A DNA stretch of 6,072 nucleotides from an uncultured Verrucomicrobia subdivision 3 bacterium (GTDB lineage Bacteria; Verrucomicrobiota; Verrucomicrobiia; Limisphaerales; UBA11358): contig CAIOUK010000256.1 of assembly GCA_903861445.1 (NCBI GenBank), positions 1 to 6,072 of the forward strand. Reading direction: 5' to 3'. Position 1 is the stretch's first letter. The number at the start of each line of letters is the position of its first letter. Below, piece after piece: positions 1-5,864 of the stretch. A program made the position numbers and the translations under genes. The notes beneath the pieces were generated by a model. That model saw only the letters and a program-made list of their open reading frames with translations. It had not been told where the DNA came from and made no database searches.

Positions 1-2
1 AG

Positions 3-1241
3 CCCTACGACCAAACCAGCTTCACCGCTTTCATCGCCTGCATCGAACGCTTTCAGTTCATGGCCGGCCTTGAGCCGCCGCTCATCCTGCCGCCAAGCGG
101 CTTACGCCCCGAATGGCGGCGCATGAGCGATGCGCTGCTGGAAGCGCCACGTCCGAACGGCGTGGCGGTTGATAACTTTATTCGCAACTACGCGAAAATG
201 GCTGGCGCGCTTGCCGCCGGTAGGCCGGATATTTTCAATGCAGCGCTGGCCGATTTGCGTTCGCAACTGGAACAGTCGCAGGCCAAGGCCGTCGGCAAAT
301 CGCGCGCCGAGGTATATTTCAACCAGATGGAACCGTTTTACAACGCGATGATCATTTACATCCTCGCCGGATTGTTCGCGATTTTCTCGTGGTTCAACCT
401 GTCGGAAACATTGCGGCGATCGTCCGTATGGCTCGTGTGGTTGGCGTTTGTGATTCACACGACCGGTCTGATTTATCGCATGGTGCTGGAAGGCCGGCCG
501 CCGGTAACGAATCTTTATTCCTCCGCCATCTTCATCGGCTGGGGCGCGGTGCTGCTGGGATTGATTCTGGAAAGATTCCACAAGAACGGCATCGGCCTCG
601 TCGTCGCGTCGGGCATTGGTTTCATCACGCTCATCATCGCACATCATCTCGCGCTGGAAGGCGACACGATGGAAATGATGCGCGCCGTGTTGGACACAAA
701 TTTCTGGCTGGCCACGCACGTCGTCGCCGTGACCGTCGGCTACGCGAGCACGTTTGTGGCGGGCTTTTTGGCGCTGATTTACATTTTGCGCGGCGTGTTC
801 ACCAAGACGCTCGACGAAGCGACCGGCAAATCGCTGGCGCGGATGATTTACGGCATTGTCTGTTTCGCGACGCTGTTCAGCTTCGTCGGCACGGTGCTGG
901 GCGGTATCTGGGCGGACCAGAGCTGGGGCCGCTTCTGGGGTTGGGACCCGAAGGAAAACGGCGCGCTCATCATCGTGCTGTGGAACGCGCTCATCCTGCA
1001 CCTGCGCTGGGGCGGTATCATCCGCGAACGCGGTCTCGTCAACTGCGCTATCTTCGGCAACGTCGTTACCGCGTGGTCATGGTTTGGTGTGAACATGCTC
1101 GGCATCGGCCTGCACAGCTATGGCTTCACCGAGGCGGCGTTTTTCTGGCTGGTGCTGTTTGTCGTGAGCCAACTCGCCTTCATCGCTCTGGGCTTGCTGC
1201 CGCTGAAATGGTGGAAAAGTTTTACCGAACGGGCAGTGTGA
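3..1241 (+). CDS. ccsA: CcsA/ResC-type cytochrome c assembly membrane protein (5' end outside window)
   Basis: This is a haem-handling protein of System II cytochrome c biogenesis: the family moves haem across the membrane and helps attach it to apocytochrome c. The frame is open from the left edge, so the gene probably starts upstream; the first visible ATG (60) has no Shine-Dalgarno site. Numbered from that ATG (393 residues), residues 1-93 are a soluble, helix-rich segment and about eight hydrophobic segments follow from residue 94 on. The tryptophan-rich WWD signature is WGRFWGWDPKEN at 289-300. Candidate conserved haem histidines are H133 (IHTTG), H220 (ATHVV) and H352 (GLHSYG). The soluble segment makes it longer than a minimal CcsA and recalls the large CcsA or ResB-CcsA fusions of Bacteroidota, Planctomycetota and Verrucomicrobiota; whether a ResB part lies upstream cannot be seen. 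It converges with the FHA gene across 109 bp that hold no clear terminator. Confidence 0.9.
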   Translation, partial: PYDQTSFTAFIACIERFQFMAGLEPPLILPPSGLRPEWRRMSDALLEAPRPNGVAVDNFIRNYAKMAGALAAGRPDIFNAALADLRSQLEQSQAKAVGKSRAEVYFNQMEPFYNAMIIYILAGLFAIFSWFNLSETLRRSSVWLVWLAFVIHTTGLIYRMVLEGRPPVTNLYSSAIFIGWGAVLLGLILERFHKNGIGLVVASGIGFITLIIAHHLALEGDTMEMMRAVLDTNFWLATHVVAVTVGYASTFVAGFLALIYILRGVFTKTLDEATGKSLARMIYGIVCFATLFSFVGTVLGGIWADQSWGRFWGWDPKENGALIIVLWNALILHLRWGGIIRERGLVNCAIFGNVVTAWSWFGVNMLGIGLHSYGFTEAAFFWLVLFVVSQLAFIALGLLPLKWWKSFTERAV

Positions 1242-1350
1242 TAATGCGAGTGCGGGCTGACTTGCGGGGTGACTCAAATTTCTGCACCCAAAAAGGCTCG
1301 TTTGGTTGGACGGGCGGATCCCCTGATAGACCGGAGAATATTTTACCGGC

Positions 1351-1884
1351 TTACACCTTTCTAAACGCGATAATAATCAGGCCGATGATGATCGCACCTA
1401 CCACAATGCCGATGATAATAAAATATCTGTTGGTGTGATTGGTCTTTTTAGCAAAAGACTTATTAGTATCAAACCCCGTCGGATGTCCACCGCTCTGTTC
1501 CAGATCGTTGAGACTGACTCCGCGCGGGATGACCATCGTGGCATCCACAGTTTTTTTCGACGGGGTCACCGGCGCGGGCATCGGCGCGGAAATGGGCTGG
1601 CCGTCATCTATCTTCAATTCCACCTGCCCCAGGCGCAAAACCTGCCCCGGCTGGAGCACCGCCTCGGAAATTTTTTCGCCGTTGATAAACGTGCCGTTGG
1701 TGGAATTGAGGTCGCGGACGAGAATTTCCGAACCTTGCCGGAGAATTTCCGCGTGCCGGCTAGAGACGGAACTGTCGGCGATTTGAAAGGTGTTTTCTTC
1801 CACCCGGCCAACAGTGGTGCGATCCACATTTAACTCAAACGTGCGACCGGTCATGCCCTGATTCAGGATTACGAGCTTGGCCAT
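1351..1884 (-). CDS. FHA-domain protein with C-terminal membrane anchor
   Basis: The product is a 177-residue protein. Residues 1-92 form a forkhead-associated domain, which in known families binds phosphothreonine peptides. The signature residues are present: G26-R27 (VGR), S42-R43-H44 (SSRHAEI), the N60-S61-T62-N63-G64-T65 loop and N68-G69. Residues 95-150 are a low-complexity proline/threonine-bearing linker. A single hydrophobic helix spans about 154-174, is rich in Ile and Gly, and is followed only by RKV, so the FHA domain should face the cytoplasm on a tail anchor. The ATG at 1884 lacks a Shine-Dalgarno site but a good promoter sits just upstream. The gene lies 64 bp downstream of carA on the same strand, so read-through from carA is also possible. 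No kinase or phosphatase is visible nearby, so the partner is unknown. Domain assignment is firm; the biological role is not known. Confidence 0.92.
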   Translation of the reverse strand: MAKLVILNQGMTGRTFELNVDRTTVGRVEENTFQIADSSVSSRHAEILRQGSEILVRDLNSTNGTFINGEKISEAVLQPGQVLRLGQVELKIDDGQPISAPMPAPVTPSKKTVDATMVIPRGVSLNDLEQSGGHPTGFDTNKSFAKKTNHTNRYFIIIGIVVGAIIIGLIIIAFRKV

Positions 1885-1899
1885 AGATTATTTCAATTG

Positions 1900-1927
1900 A
1901 TTATGGTCGCGGCGCGCTTCAAGTCAA
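1900..1927 (-). promoter_or_regulatory. Candidate sigma70-type promoter of the FHA gene
   Basis: Read on the minus strand: TTGACT (1922-1927, 5 of 6 matches to the -35 consensus), a 16-bp spacer, then CATAAT (1900-1905, 5 of 6 to the -10). The -10 ends only 15 nt before the FHA start codon, so the predicted leader is about 8 nt with no room for a normal ribosome binding site. It lies in the 64-bp gap after the carA stop codon. Confidence 0.5.
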
Positions 1928-1948
1928 ATGGAAATCTATTTCGACAGC

Positions 1949-3106
1949 TCATCCACGCTGCTCAATCAACCGCCGGAACTCGGCGAACAGCGGCGTGGAA
2001 TCGTGCGGCCCCGGCGAAGCCTCGGGATGATATTGCACGCTGAACACCGGCTTCTTTTTGTGGCGCAAACCTTCAACCGTCTGGTCGTTCAAATTGATGC
2101 GATTGACCGCCACCTCGCTGGGCAGACTGGCCGGATCCACAGCAAAGCCGTGATTTTGCGAGGTGATCTCGACCTTGCCCGACTCCAAATCTTTCACCGG
2201 CTGGTTGCCGCCACGATGGCCGAACTTGAGTTTGAAAGTTTTGCCACCGAACGCCTGGCCTAAAATCTGGTTGCCGAGACAAATGCCAAACATCGGAATG
2301 CTCGTGTCGAGCAGCGTCTTCACTTCGCGGACGATGTAATCCAGCGCCGCCGGATCGCCGGGGCCATTCGAGAGAAAAATGCCAGCGGGCTTGTATTTCA
2401 ACGCTTCCGCCGCCGTCGCCGTCGCGGGCAACACTTGCACGGCAAAGCCATGTTGTCGCAGCCGGCGCAGGATGTTGTATTTCATCCCGTAATCAAACGC
2501 GACGATGGGAATGTCCGCCGCCGGCAGCGGCTTGCGAACCTCACGCGCGTCGAGGACTTTATTGCCGCGCACCAAATCGAACGCCGCGCTTTGCTCGTCT
2601 TTTTCGTCCCAGCGGAAGGCCTTTTTGTGCGTCACTTCCTTGACGTAATCCACACCGACAAAGACAAACTCCTTCGCGCGCTTCACCGCCTCGGCATCAG
2701 AAATTTTCTCGGTGGAAATGAAACCGTTCAACGCGCCACGCACGCGGAGTTTTTTCGTCAAGGCGCGGGTGTCAATGCCTTGGATGCCGGGAATGCCGTT
2801 CTTTTCCAGATAATCGGCGAGCGAACAATCCGCGCGCCAGTTGCTGACCACCGGCGAAAGTTCGCGGATGACAAAACCCGACGCATGCGGCCGCCACGAC
2901 TCGACATCCACCGCGTTCACGCCGTAGTTGCCAATGAGCGGATAGGTCATCGTCACGATCTGGCCTTTGTAGGACGGGTCGGTGAGAATCTCCTGGTAGC
3001 CCGTCATGGACGTATTGAAACAAACCTCGCCGCAGGCTGACGCTTTCGCGCCAAAACCTTCGCCGTGGAAAATCGAACCGTCTTCGAGGGCTAAAATCGC
3101 TTTCAT
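1949..3106 (-). CDS. carA: Carbamoyl-phosphate synthase small (glutaminase) subunit
   Basis: CarA hydrolyses glutamine and passes ammonia to CarB, which makes carbamoyl phosphate for pyrimidine and arginine synthesis in the cytoplasm. The 385-residue product has the usual length. The N-terminal CPSase small-chain domain includes FNTSMTGYQEILTDPSY near residues 30-46 and GIQGIDTRALT near 107-117. The C-terminal class I glutamine amidotransferase domain has the nucleophile C276 in GICLGNQ and the H360/E362 pair in YHPEASPGPHD; the 84-residue Cys-His spacing equals that of the E. coli enzyme (269 to 353, from memory). The residue after CLG is Asn where E. coli has His; this is outside the triad. 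I chose the ATG at 3106 over an in-frame TTG four codons upstream because MKAILALEDG is the normal family start and a GGA lies 8-10 nt before it. carB does not follow; the FHA gene does. Confidence 0.97.
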   Translation of the reverse strand: MKAILALEDGSIFHGEGFGAKASACGEVCFNTSMTGYQEILTDPSYKGQIVTMTYPLIGNYGVNAVDVESWRPHASGFVIRELSPVVSNWRADCSLADYLEKNGIPGIQGIDTRALTKKLRVRGALNGFISTEKISDAEAVKRAKEFVFVGVDYVKEVTHKKAFRWDEKDEQSAAFDLVRGNKVLDAREVRKPLPAADIPIVAFDYGMKYNILRRLRQHGFAVQVLPATATAAEALKYKPAGIFLSNGPGDPAALDYIVREVKTLLDTSIPMFGICLGNQILGQAFGGKTFKLKFGHRGGNQPVKDLESGKVEITSQNHGFAVDPASLPSEVAVNRINLNDQTVEGLRHKKKPVFSVQYHPEASPGPHDSTPLFAEFRRLIEQRG

Positions 3107-3117
3107 CAAATTTTCCA

Positions 3118-3146
3118 ATCCTAAAGATTTGTGCGCGCCGGTTCAA
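3118..3146 (-). promoter_or_regulatory. Candidate carA promoter
   Basis: On the minus strand, TTGAAC (3141-3146, 4 of 6) is followed by a 17-bp spacer and TAGGAT (3118-3123, 4 of 6). The -10 ends 11 nt before the carA ATG, so transcription would begin within a few bases of the start codon. The match is modest and the call rests partly on position in the 89-bp divergent gap. I saw no PyrR-like attenuator hairpin or long leader that would suggest pyrimidine-responsive attenuation. Confidence 0.3.
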
Positions 3147-3158
3147 GAACGAAGCCGT

Positions 3159-3186
3159 TTGCCAATGACGATTTCTGGGCTACATT
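3159..3186 (+). promoter_or_regulatory. Candidate promoter of the SRPBCC gene
   Basis: TTGCCA (3159-3164, 5 of 6 to the -35), a 16-bp spacer and TACATT (3181-3186, 4 of 6 to the -10). Nine bases separate the -10 from the ATG at 3196, so the mRNA would be nearly or fully leaderless. No Shine-Dalgarno sequence precedes the gene, which fits this reading. Confidence 0.35.
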
Positions 3187-3195
3187 CCGCGCTCA

Positions 3196-3645
3196 ATGAC
3201 GATGCATCTTTTCGAAACCGAACTCTGGCTGCCGGTGCCACGCGCCAAGGTTTTCCCCTTTTTCGCGGATGCCCGCAATCTCGAAACCATCACGCCGCCG
3301 TGGCTGAATTTCCGCATCCTCACGCCCGGCGTAATCCCGATGCGCGTCGGCGCGTTGATTGATTATCAAATTCGCATCCACGGTTTTCCGGTCTGCTGGC
3401 GCACGGAAATCACCGGCTGGAACCCGCCGTTTAGTTTTTGCGACGAGCAGCGGCACGGACCGTATCGCCTGTGGCGGCATACGCACACGTTCACGGACAA
3501 AGACGTCGGCACGCTCTGCCATGACCGCGTAGAATATGCCGTGCCCGGCGGTGCGATGGTGAACCGGCTGTTTATCCGCCGCGATGTGGAGAAGATTTTT
3601 ATCTATCGCGCCGAAGCACTGAAAAAACATTTCGCTGCGCAATGA
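3196..3645 (+). CDS. SRPBCC (START-like) ligand-binding domain protein
   Basis: This 149-residue protein is a single SRPBCC/polyketide-cyclase-like domain, a helix-grip fold with a deep hydrophobic pocket. The pattern resembles the group annotated as ligand-binding SRPBCC domain protein (COG4276-like): an opening strand with WLPVPRAKVFPFFADARNLE (11-30), then TPPWLNFRILTP (33-44), GALIDYQIRIHGFPVCWRTEI (52-72), WNPPFSFCDEQRHGPYRLW (75-93), HTHTF (95-99) and a closing helix at about 127-147. No signal peptide or membrane segment is visible, so it is probably cytoplasmic. The ligand and role of this group are not established, and no catalytic residue can be pointed to. A second ATG two codons downstream (3202) is an alternative start. 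The gene is transcribed away from carA and ends 21 bp from the stop codon of the converging thioredoxin-like gene. Confidence 0.88.
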   Translation: MTMHLFETELWLPVPRAKVFPFFADARNLETITPPWLNFRILTPGVIPMRVGALIDYQIRIHGFPVCWRTEITGWNPPFSFCDEQRHGPYRLWRHTHTFTDKDVGTLCHDRVEYAVPGGAMVNRLFIRRDVEKIFIYRAEALKKHFAAQ

Positions 3646-3666
3646 GATAATGCGGCGGTGCGCACC

Positions 3667-4107
3667 TTATTTCTTTTTGAATTTTTCCAGCTTGGCGATG
3701 AATGCCTTTGGCCCGCCTTCGGCATAACCACCTTGCCGTCCAATTTCCTTGCCGTCCTTATCCAACACGACCAAAGAGGGAAAGCCGTGGATTTTGTATT
3801 TTGCGCTCAAGGCTTTATTGGCTTTCTTCAAGTCATCGGACTGAACTTTGTTGTGCGGGAAATCCACTTCCACCAGCACCACATTTTTGGCGGCGTAAGT
3901 CTGAAATTCCGCCGAGTCGAACACTTCCTTTTTGAATTTCTTGCACCAACCACACCAGTCCGAACCGGTGAAATCCATGAGCACAATTTTGTTTTCAGCT
4001 TTCGCCTGCGTTTGGGCTTTGGCCAGGTCGGTGAGCCAAGCAGCTTCCGCCGCGTTCACCTGCCAGCAAATCGTGGCCGCCAACATTGCGATGAGGAGTT
4101 TTTTCAT
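3667..4107 (-). CDS. Secreted thioredoxin-fold protein (WCGWC)
   Basis: This 146-residue protein starts with a signal peptide (MKK, a hydrophobic stretch to about residue 16, likely cleavage after VNA at residue 19). C14 is not in a lipobox, so a lipoprotein is unlikely. The mature part is a thioredoxin fold: the active site is W51-C52-G53-W54-C55-K56, and the cis-proline is P110 in HGFPSLVVLD. The FTGSDWCGWCKKFKKEVF context resembles thioredoxin_7/DsbD C-terminal-like proteins rather than ordinary thioredoxin A. It should act outside the cytoplasmic membrane in thiol-disulfide exchange; redox direction and partner cannot be told. A ResA/CcsX-like role serving the CcsA-type protein is possible but unsupported by linkage. 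The gene begins 30 bp after the pyrC stop on the same strand. Its upstream gap is almost pure A/T without a clear ribosome binding site. The lysine-rich tail ends in KKFKKK. Confidence 0.92.
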   Translation of the reverse strand: MKKLLIAMLAATICWQVNAAEAAWLTDLAKAQTQAKAENKIVLMDFTGSDWCGWCKKFKKEVFDSAEFQTYAAKNVVLVEVDFPHNKVQSDDLKKANKALSAKYKIHGFPSLVVLDKDGKEIGRQGGYAEGGPKAFIAKLEKFKKK

Positions 4108-4137
4108 AATTTTATTTTTATTTTCTTTATTCTGAAT

Positions 4138-5523
4138 TTAGACCGTTGCTAGTTCCGATTGTTCAACAAACACTTTTTTGCCGCCGACAATTGTCGCGAT
4201 AGCTTTGCCCTTAAGCTGCCAGCCGAAGAACGGATTGTTCTTGGATTTACTGGCGGAACTTTCCGGCGTGAAAATCCATTCGACATCGGGATCAAACACC
4301 GTCACGTCCGCGTCTGCACCAACGCCCAGCGTGCCTTTGTTCAAATTCAGCAGCCGCGCCGGATTCACGGTGTATTTTGCAATCATGCCCGCCAGCGAAA
4401 TCCGCTTCGTGTGGACGAGCTGCATGAGCGAAAGCGCCAGTTCCGTTTCGAGGCCGGTGATACCGAACGGCGCGTAGTCGAACTCGACTTCCTTCTCGAA
4501 ATCGCAGTGCGGCGCGTGGTCGCTGCACAAAATTTCAATCGTGCCGTCGGCCAACCCTTCGAGAATCGCTTCGCGATCGGCGGCGGCGCGCAGCGGCGGA
4601 TTCATCTTGAAATTCGTGTCATAGGCCGGCCATTGGGGCAATGGCGAGTGGCGAGTGGCGAGTAACCAGCCAAGTGACTTACCATCCTGCGCCCAGAATT
4701 TATCGCTGCCGGCCACTGCCGCATCAGTCAACGTAAAATGATGTGGGCACGCCTCGCCAGAAATCGGCACGCCGCGCTTCTTGGCCTCACGGATCAGCCG
4801 CACACTGGCCGCCGCGCTCAAATGCTGGCAGTGAATTTTCGTGCCGGTCAGTTCGGCGAGCATAATGTTCCGGGCCACAATCGCCTCCTCGCCCGCCGCC
4901 GGCCAGCCGCGCAGACCGAGCATCGTGCTCCAATAACCTTCGTGCATCACGCCGTCGGTGACGAGCGAATAATCCTGACAGTGATCCATCACGGGCAGAT
5001 TGAACATCTTCGCGTATTCGCAGGCGCGACGCATCAGGTCGTTGTTTTGCACACAATGGCCGTCATCCGTGATGGCGACCACGCCCGCCTTTTTCAGTCC
5101 GCCGATGGGCGCCAGTTCCTCACCGGCGATATTTTTTGTGATCGCGCCGGTGATAAAAACATTCACCACACCCTCACGTTCCGCGCGCTCGCGGATGAGC
5201 GCGACGGTGCCGGCGGAGTCAATCGCCGGCGACGTGTTCGGCATGCAGACGACCGACGTGAAGCCGCCGCGCGCCGCCGCCGCCGTGCCGCTGGCGATAT
5301 TTTCCTTGGCCGTCTGCCCCGGCTCGCGGAAGTGAACATGCAAATCAATCAAGCCGGGCGAAACAATTTTTCCTTTCGCATCGAAGGTTTCCACGCCGGC
5401 GGGCGCGGAAAGTTTTTTGCCGATGGCGGAGATTTTGCCGTCGAGCAGAAGAACGTCGGCGATGGCATCGAAATTATTGGCCGGGTCAATCACCCGTCCG
5501 CCGGTGAGCAGCAGCGAATTCAT
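4138..5523 (-). CDS. pyrC: Dihydroorotase, class I, with an extended loop
   Basis: Dihydroorotase cyclises carbamoyl-aspartate to dihydroorotate in pyrimidine synthesis. The 461-residue product has the amidohydrolase metal ligands: H62 and H64 in LHVHFREPG, D154 in TDDGHCV, H181 in MDHCQD, H234 in HCQHLSAA and D335 in CSDHAPH, so it looks active. NPPLR at 308-312 and the C-terminal KNNPFFGWQLKGK are family hallmarks. From H234 to D335 is 101 residues, against about 73 in the Aquifex enzyme as I recall; the surplus lies at about 272-300 and contains a heptanucleotide repeat translated as LATRHSP. I chose the ATG at 5523 (MNSLLLTGGRVIDP); ATG 5529 is nearly equal. The frame stays open to a TTG at 5622, but that would run into the tRNA gene and adds unrelated sequence. 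No Shine-Dalgarno site is visible. pyrB is not adjacent within the window. The short name pyrC is used here for the class I enzyme. Confidence 0.96.
   Translation of the reverse strand: MNSLLLTGGRVIDPANNFDAIADVLLLDGKISAIGKKLSAPAGVETFDAKGKIVSPGLIDLHVHFREPGQTAKENIASGTAAAARGGFTSVVCMPNTSPAIDSAGTVALIRERAEREGVVNVFITGAITKNIAGEELAPIGGLKKAGVVAITDDGHCVQNNDLMRRACEYAKMFNLPVMDHCQDYSLVTDGVMHEGYWSTMLGLRGWPAAGEEAIVARNIMLAELTGTKIHCQHLSAAASVRLIREAKKRGVPISGEACPHHFTLTDAAVAGSDKFWAQDGKSLGWLLATRHSPLPQWPAYDTNFKMNPPLRAAADREAILEGLADGTIEILCSDHAPHCDFEKEVEFDYAPFGITGLETELALSLMQLVHTKRISLAGMIAKYTVNPARLLNLNKGTLGVGADADVTVFDPDVEWIFTPESSASKSKNNPFFGWQLKGKAIATIVGGKKVFVEQSELATV
4642..4663. repeat. Heptanucleotide tandem repeat (TGGCGAG)x3 inside pyrC
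   Basis: Three exact copies of TGGCGAG stand end to end, plus one further T. Because 7 is not a multiple of 3, three copies (21 nt) are the smallest number that keep the frame. They are read on the pyrC strand as L288-A-T-R-H-S-P294, using all three phases of the unit. The block lies in the part of pyrC that is longer than in typical dihydroorotases. Short heptamer repeats of this kind (for example the STRR repeats of cyanobacteria) are known to be dispersed in some genomes. Confidence 0.9.
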
Positions 5524-5548
5524 CGGCATCGAGCGTAGCGCGATGCGG

Positions 5549-5576
5549 TTGACAAGGCAAGCGCGCGCGGTATGAT
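5549..5576 (+). promoter_or_regulatory. Sigma70-type promoter of the tRNA-Gly gene
   Basis: A perfect TTGACA -35 (5549-5554), a 16-bp GC-rich spacer and TATGAT -10 (5571-5576, 5 of 6). The -10 ends 9 bp before the mature tRNA 5' end, so transcription should start almost at the tRNA. It is the best promoter in the window, and its -35 begins only 26 bp from the divergent pyrC start codon. Confidence 0.85.
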
Positions 5577-5600
5577 TTGCGCGTTGCGGGCGTAGTTCAA
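5572..5600 (-). promoter_or_regulatory. Candidate pyrC promoter overlapping the tRNA gene and its promoter
   Basis: On the minus strand, TTGAAC (5595-5600, 4 of 6) lies inside the tRNA-Gly D-arm, followed by a 17-bp spacer and AATCAT (5572-5577, 4 of 6), which is the reverse of the tRNA -10 shifted by one base. It would give a leader of roughly 40 nt for pyrC. The GTTCAA in the tRNA is there for tRNA structure, so the -35 match may be chance. Confidence 0.3.
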
Positions 5601-5659
5601 TGGTAGAACAGGAGTTTTCCAAACTCCATACGAGGGTTCGATTCCCTTCGCCCGCTCCA
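5586..5659 (+). tRNA. tRNA-Gly (anticodon TCC)
   Basis: The cloverleaf is complete. The acceptor stem GCGGGCG (5586-5592) pairs perfectly with CGCCCGC (5649-5655). The D-stem is GTTC/GAAC around AATGGTA. The anticodon stem GGAGT/ACTCC encloses the 7-base loop TTTCCAA, giving anticodon TCC. The T-arm has GAGGG, loop TTCGATT and CCCTT, closed by one G-T pair. Discriminator T5656 is followed by an encoded CCA (5657-5659). It reads GGA and other GGN codons. The gene stands alone, divergent from pyrC. Its 3' half faces a repeat-rich gap and a probable integrase gene, as expected of a tRNA used as an attachment site. Confidence 0.97.
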
Positions 5660-5691
5660 ATGTTTGCAAGGGTTTCGTAACGCCAGCCGGT

Positions 5692-5713
5692 TTTTGCATC
5701 AGTTTTGCATCAG
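5692..5713. repeat. Tandem 11-bp direct repeat downstream of tRNA-Gly
   Basis: TTTTGCATCAG occurs twice without a gap (5692-5702 and 5703-5713), 33 bp beyond the tRNA CCA end. The 11-bp period is about one turn of the helix, so two protein molecules could bind the same face. Position between a tRNA end and an integrase-like gene suggests a recombinase arm site or an element-end repeat; the role is inferred. Confidence 0.85.
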
Positions 5714-5819
5714 CGCGGAGCCTTCCGCCGCCTGACATTCTTTCGCGCTTTCAATCTTTCCCCGCCGTTCCTTTTCTTGCCCGCACGCGCGGATTTGGAA
5801 AATATTTTCAAGCCAAAAT

Positions 5820-5836
5820 CGCAACTTCTCGTTGCG
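5820..5836. other. Short perfect hairpin before the integrase-like gene
   Basis: CGCAAC (5820-5825) and GTTGCG (5831-5836) form a 6-bp stem with loop TTCTC; a flanking T-G pair could extend it. It ends 28 bp before the ATG at 5865. No T-run follows, so it is not a typical intrinsic terminator for the tRNA. A perfect 12-bp palindrome, GAAAATATTTTC, lies just upstream at 5798-5809. Together they are the main visible structure in the 205-bp gap between the tRNA and the next gene. Confidence 0.4.
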
Positions 5837-5864
5837 GCGACACCAACAACCCGTAAAACTATTT

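Noticed and set aside
102..1001. 299-residue minus-strand frame opposite the CcsA-type gene
   Set aside because: It is rich in Arg, His and Gln, has no recognisable domain and is antisense to a clear membrane protein; it is a shadow of a GC-rich gene.
1331..1350. Hairpin CCGG...CCGG between the converging CcsA-type and FHA genes
   Set aside because: The stem is interrupted by an A-A mismatch and a G-T pair, and no T-run follows on either strand, so it is not a convincing terminator.
389..1438. 349-residue plus-strand frame, including a possible small gene from ATG 1244
   Set aside because: It overlaps the CcsA-type gene in another frame and runs antisense into the FHA gene; the composition is Arg/His-rich and has no domain.
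3646..3680. Possible terminator: palindrome GGTGCGCACC (3657-3666) followed by a T-rich stretch
   Set aside because: The palindrome can form only about three pairs around a GCGC loop, and the T-rich stretch is simply the lysine codons of the thioredoxin-like gene read in reverse.
4738..5538. 266-residue plus-strand frame inside pyrC
   Set aside because: It is antisense to the metal-ligand regions of dihydroorotase and shows the typical Arg/His-rich composition of a shadow frame.
5524..5622. Longer pyrC start at TTG 5622 giving 494 residues
   Set aside because: The extra N-terminus is translated from the tRNA gene and its promoter. Family members begin near MNSLLLTGGRVIDP.
5520..5738. Minus-strand frame containing AKGIEPSYGVWKTPVLPLNYAR
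   Set aside because: This peptide is the antisense translation of the tRNA-Gly gene, a well-known spurious protein motif. The frame covers the tRNA and its promoter and runs into the pyrC start.
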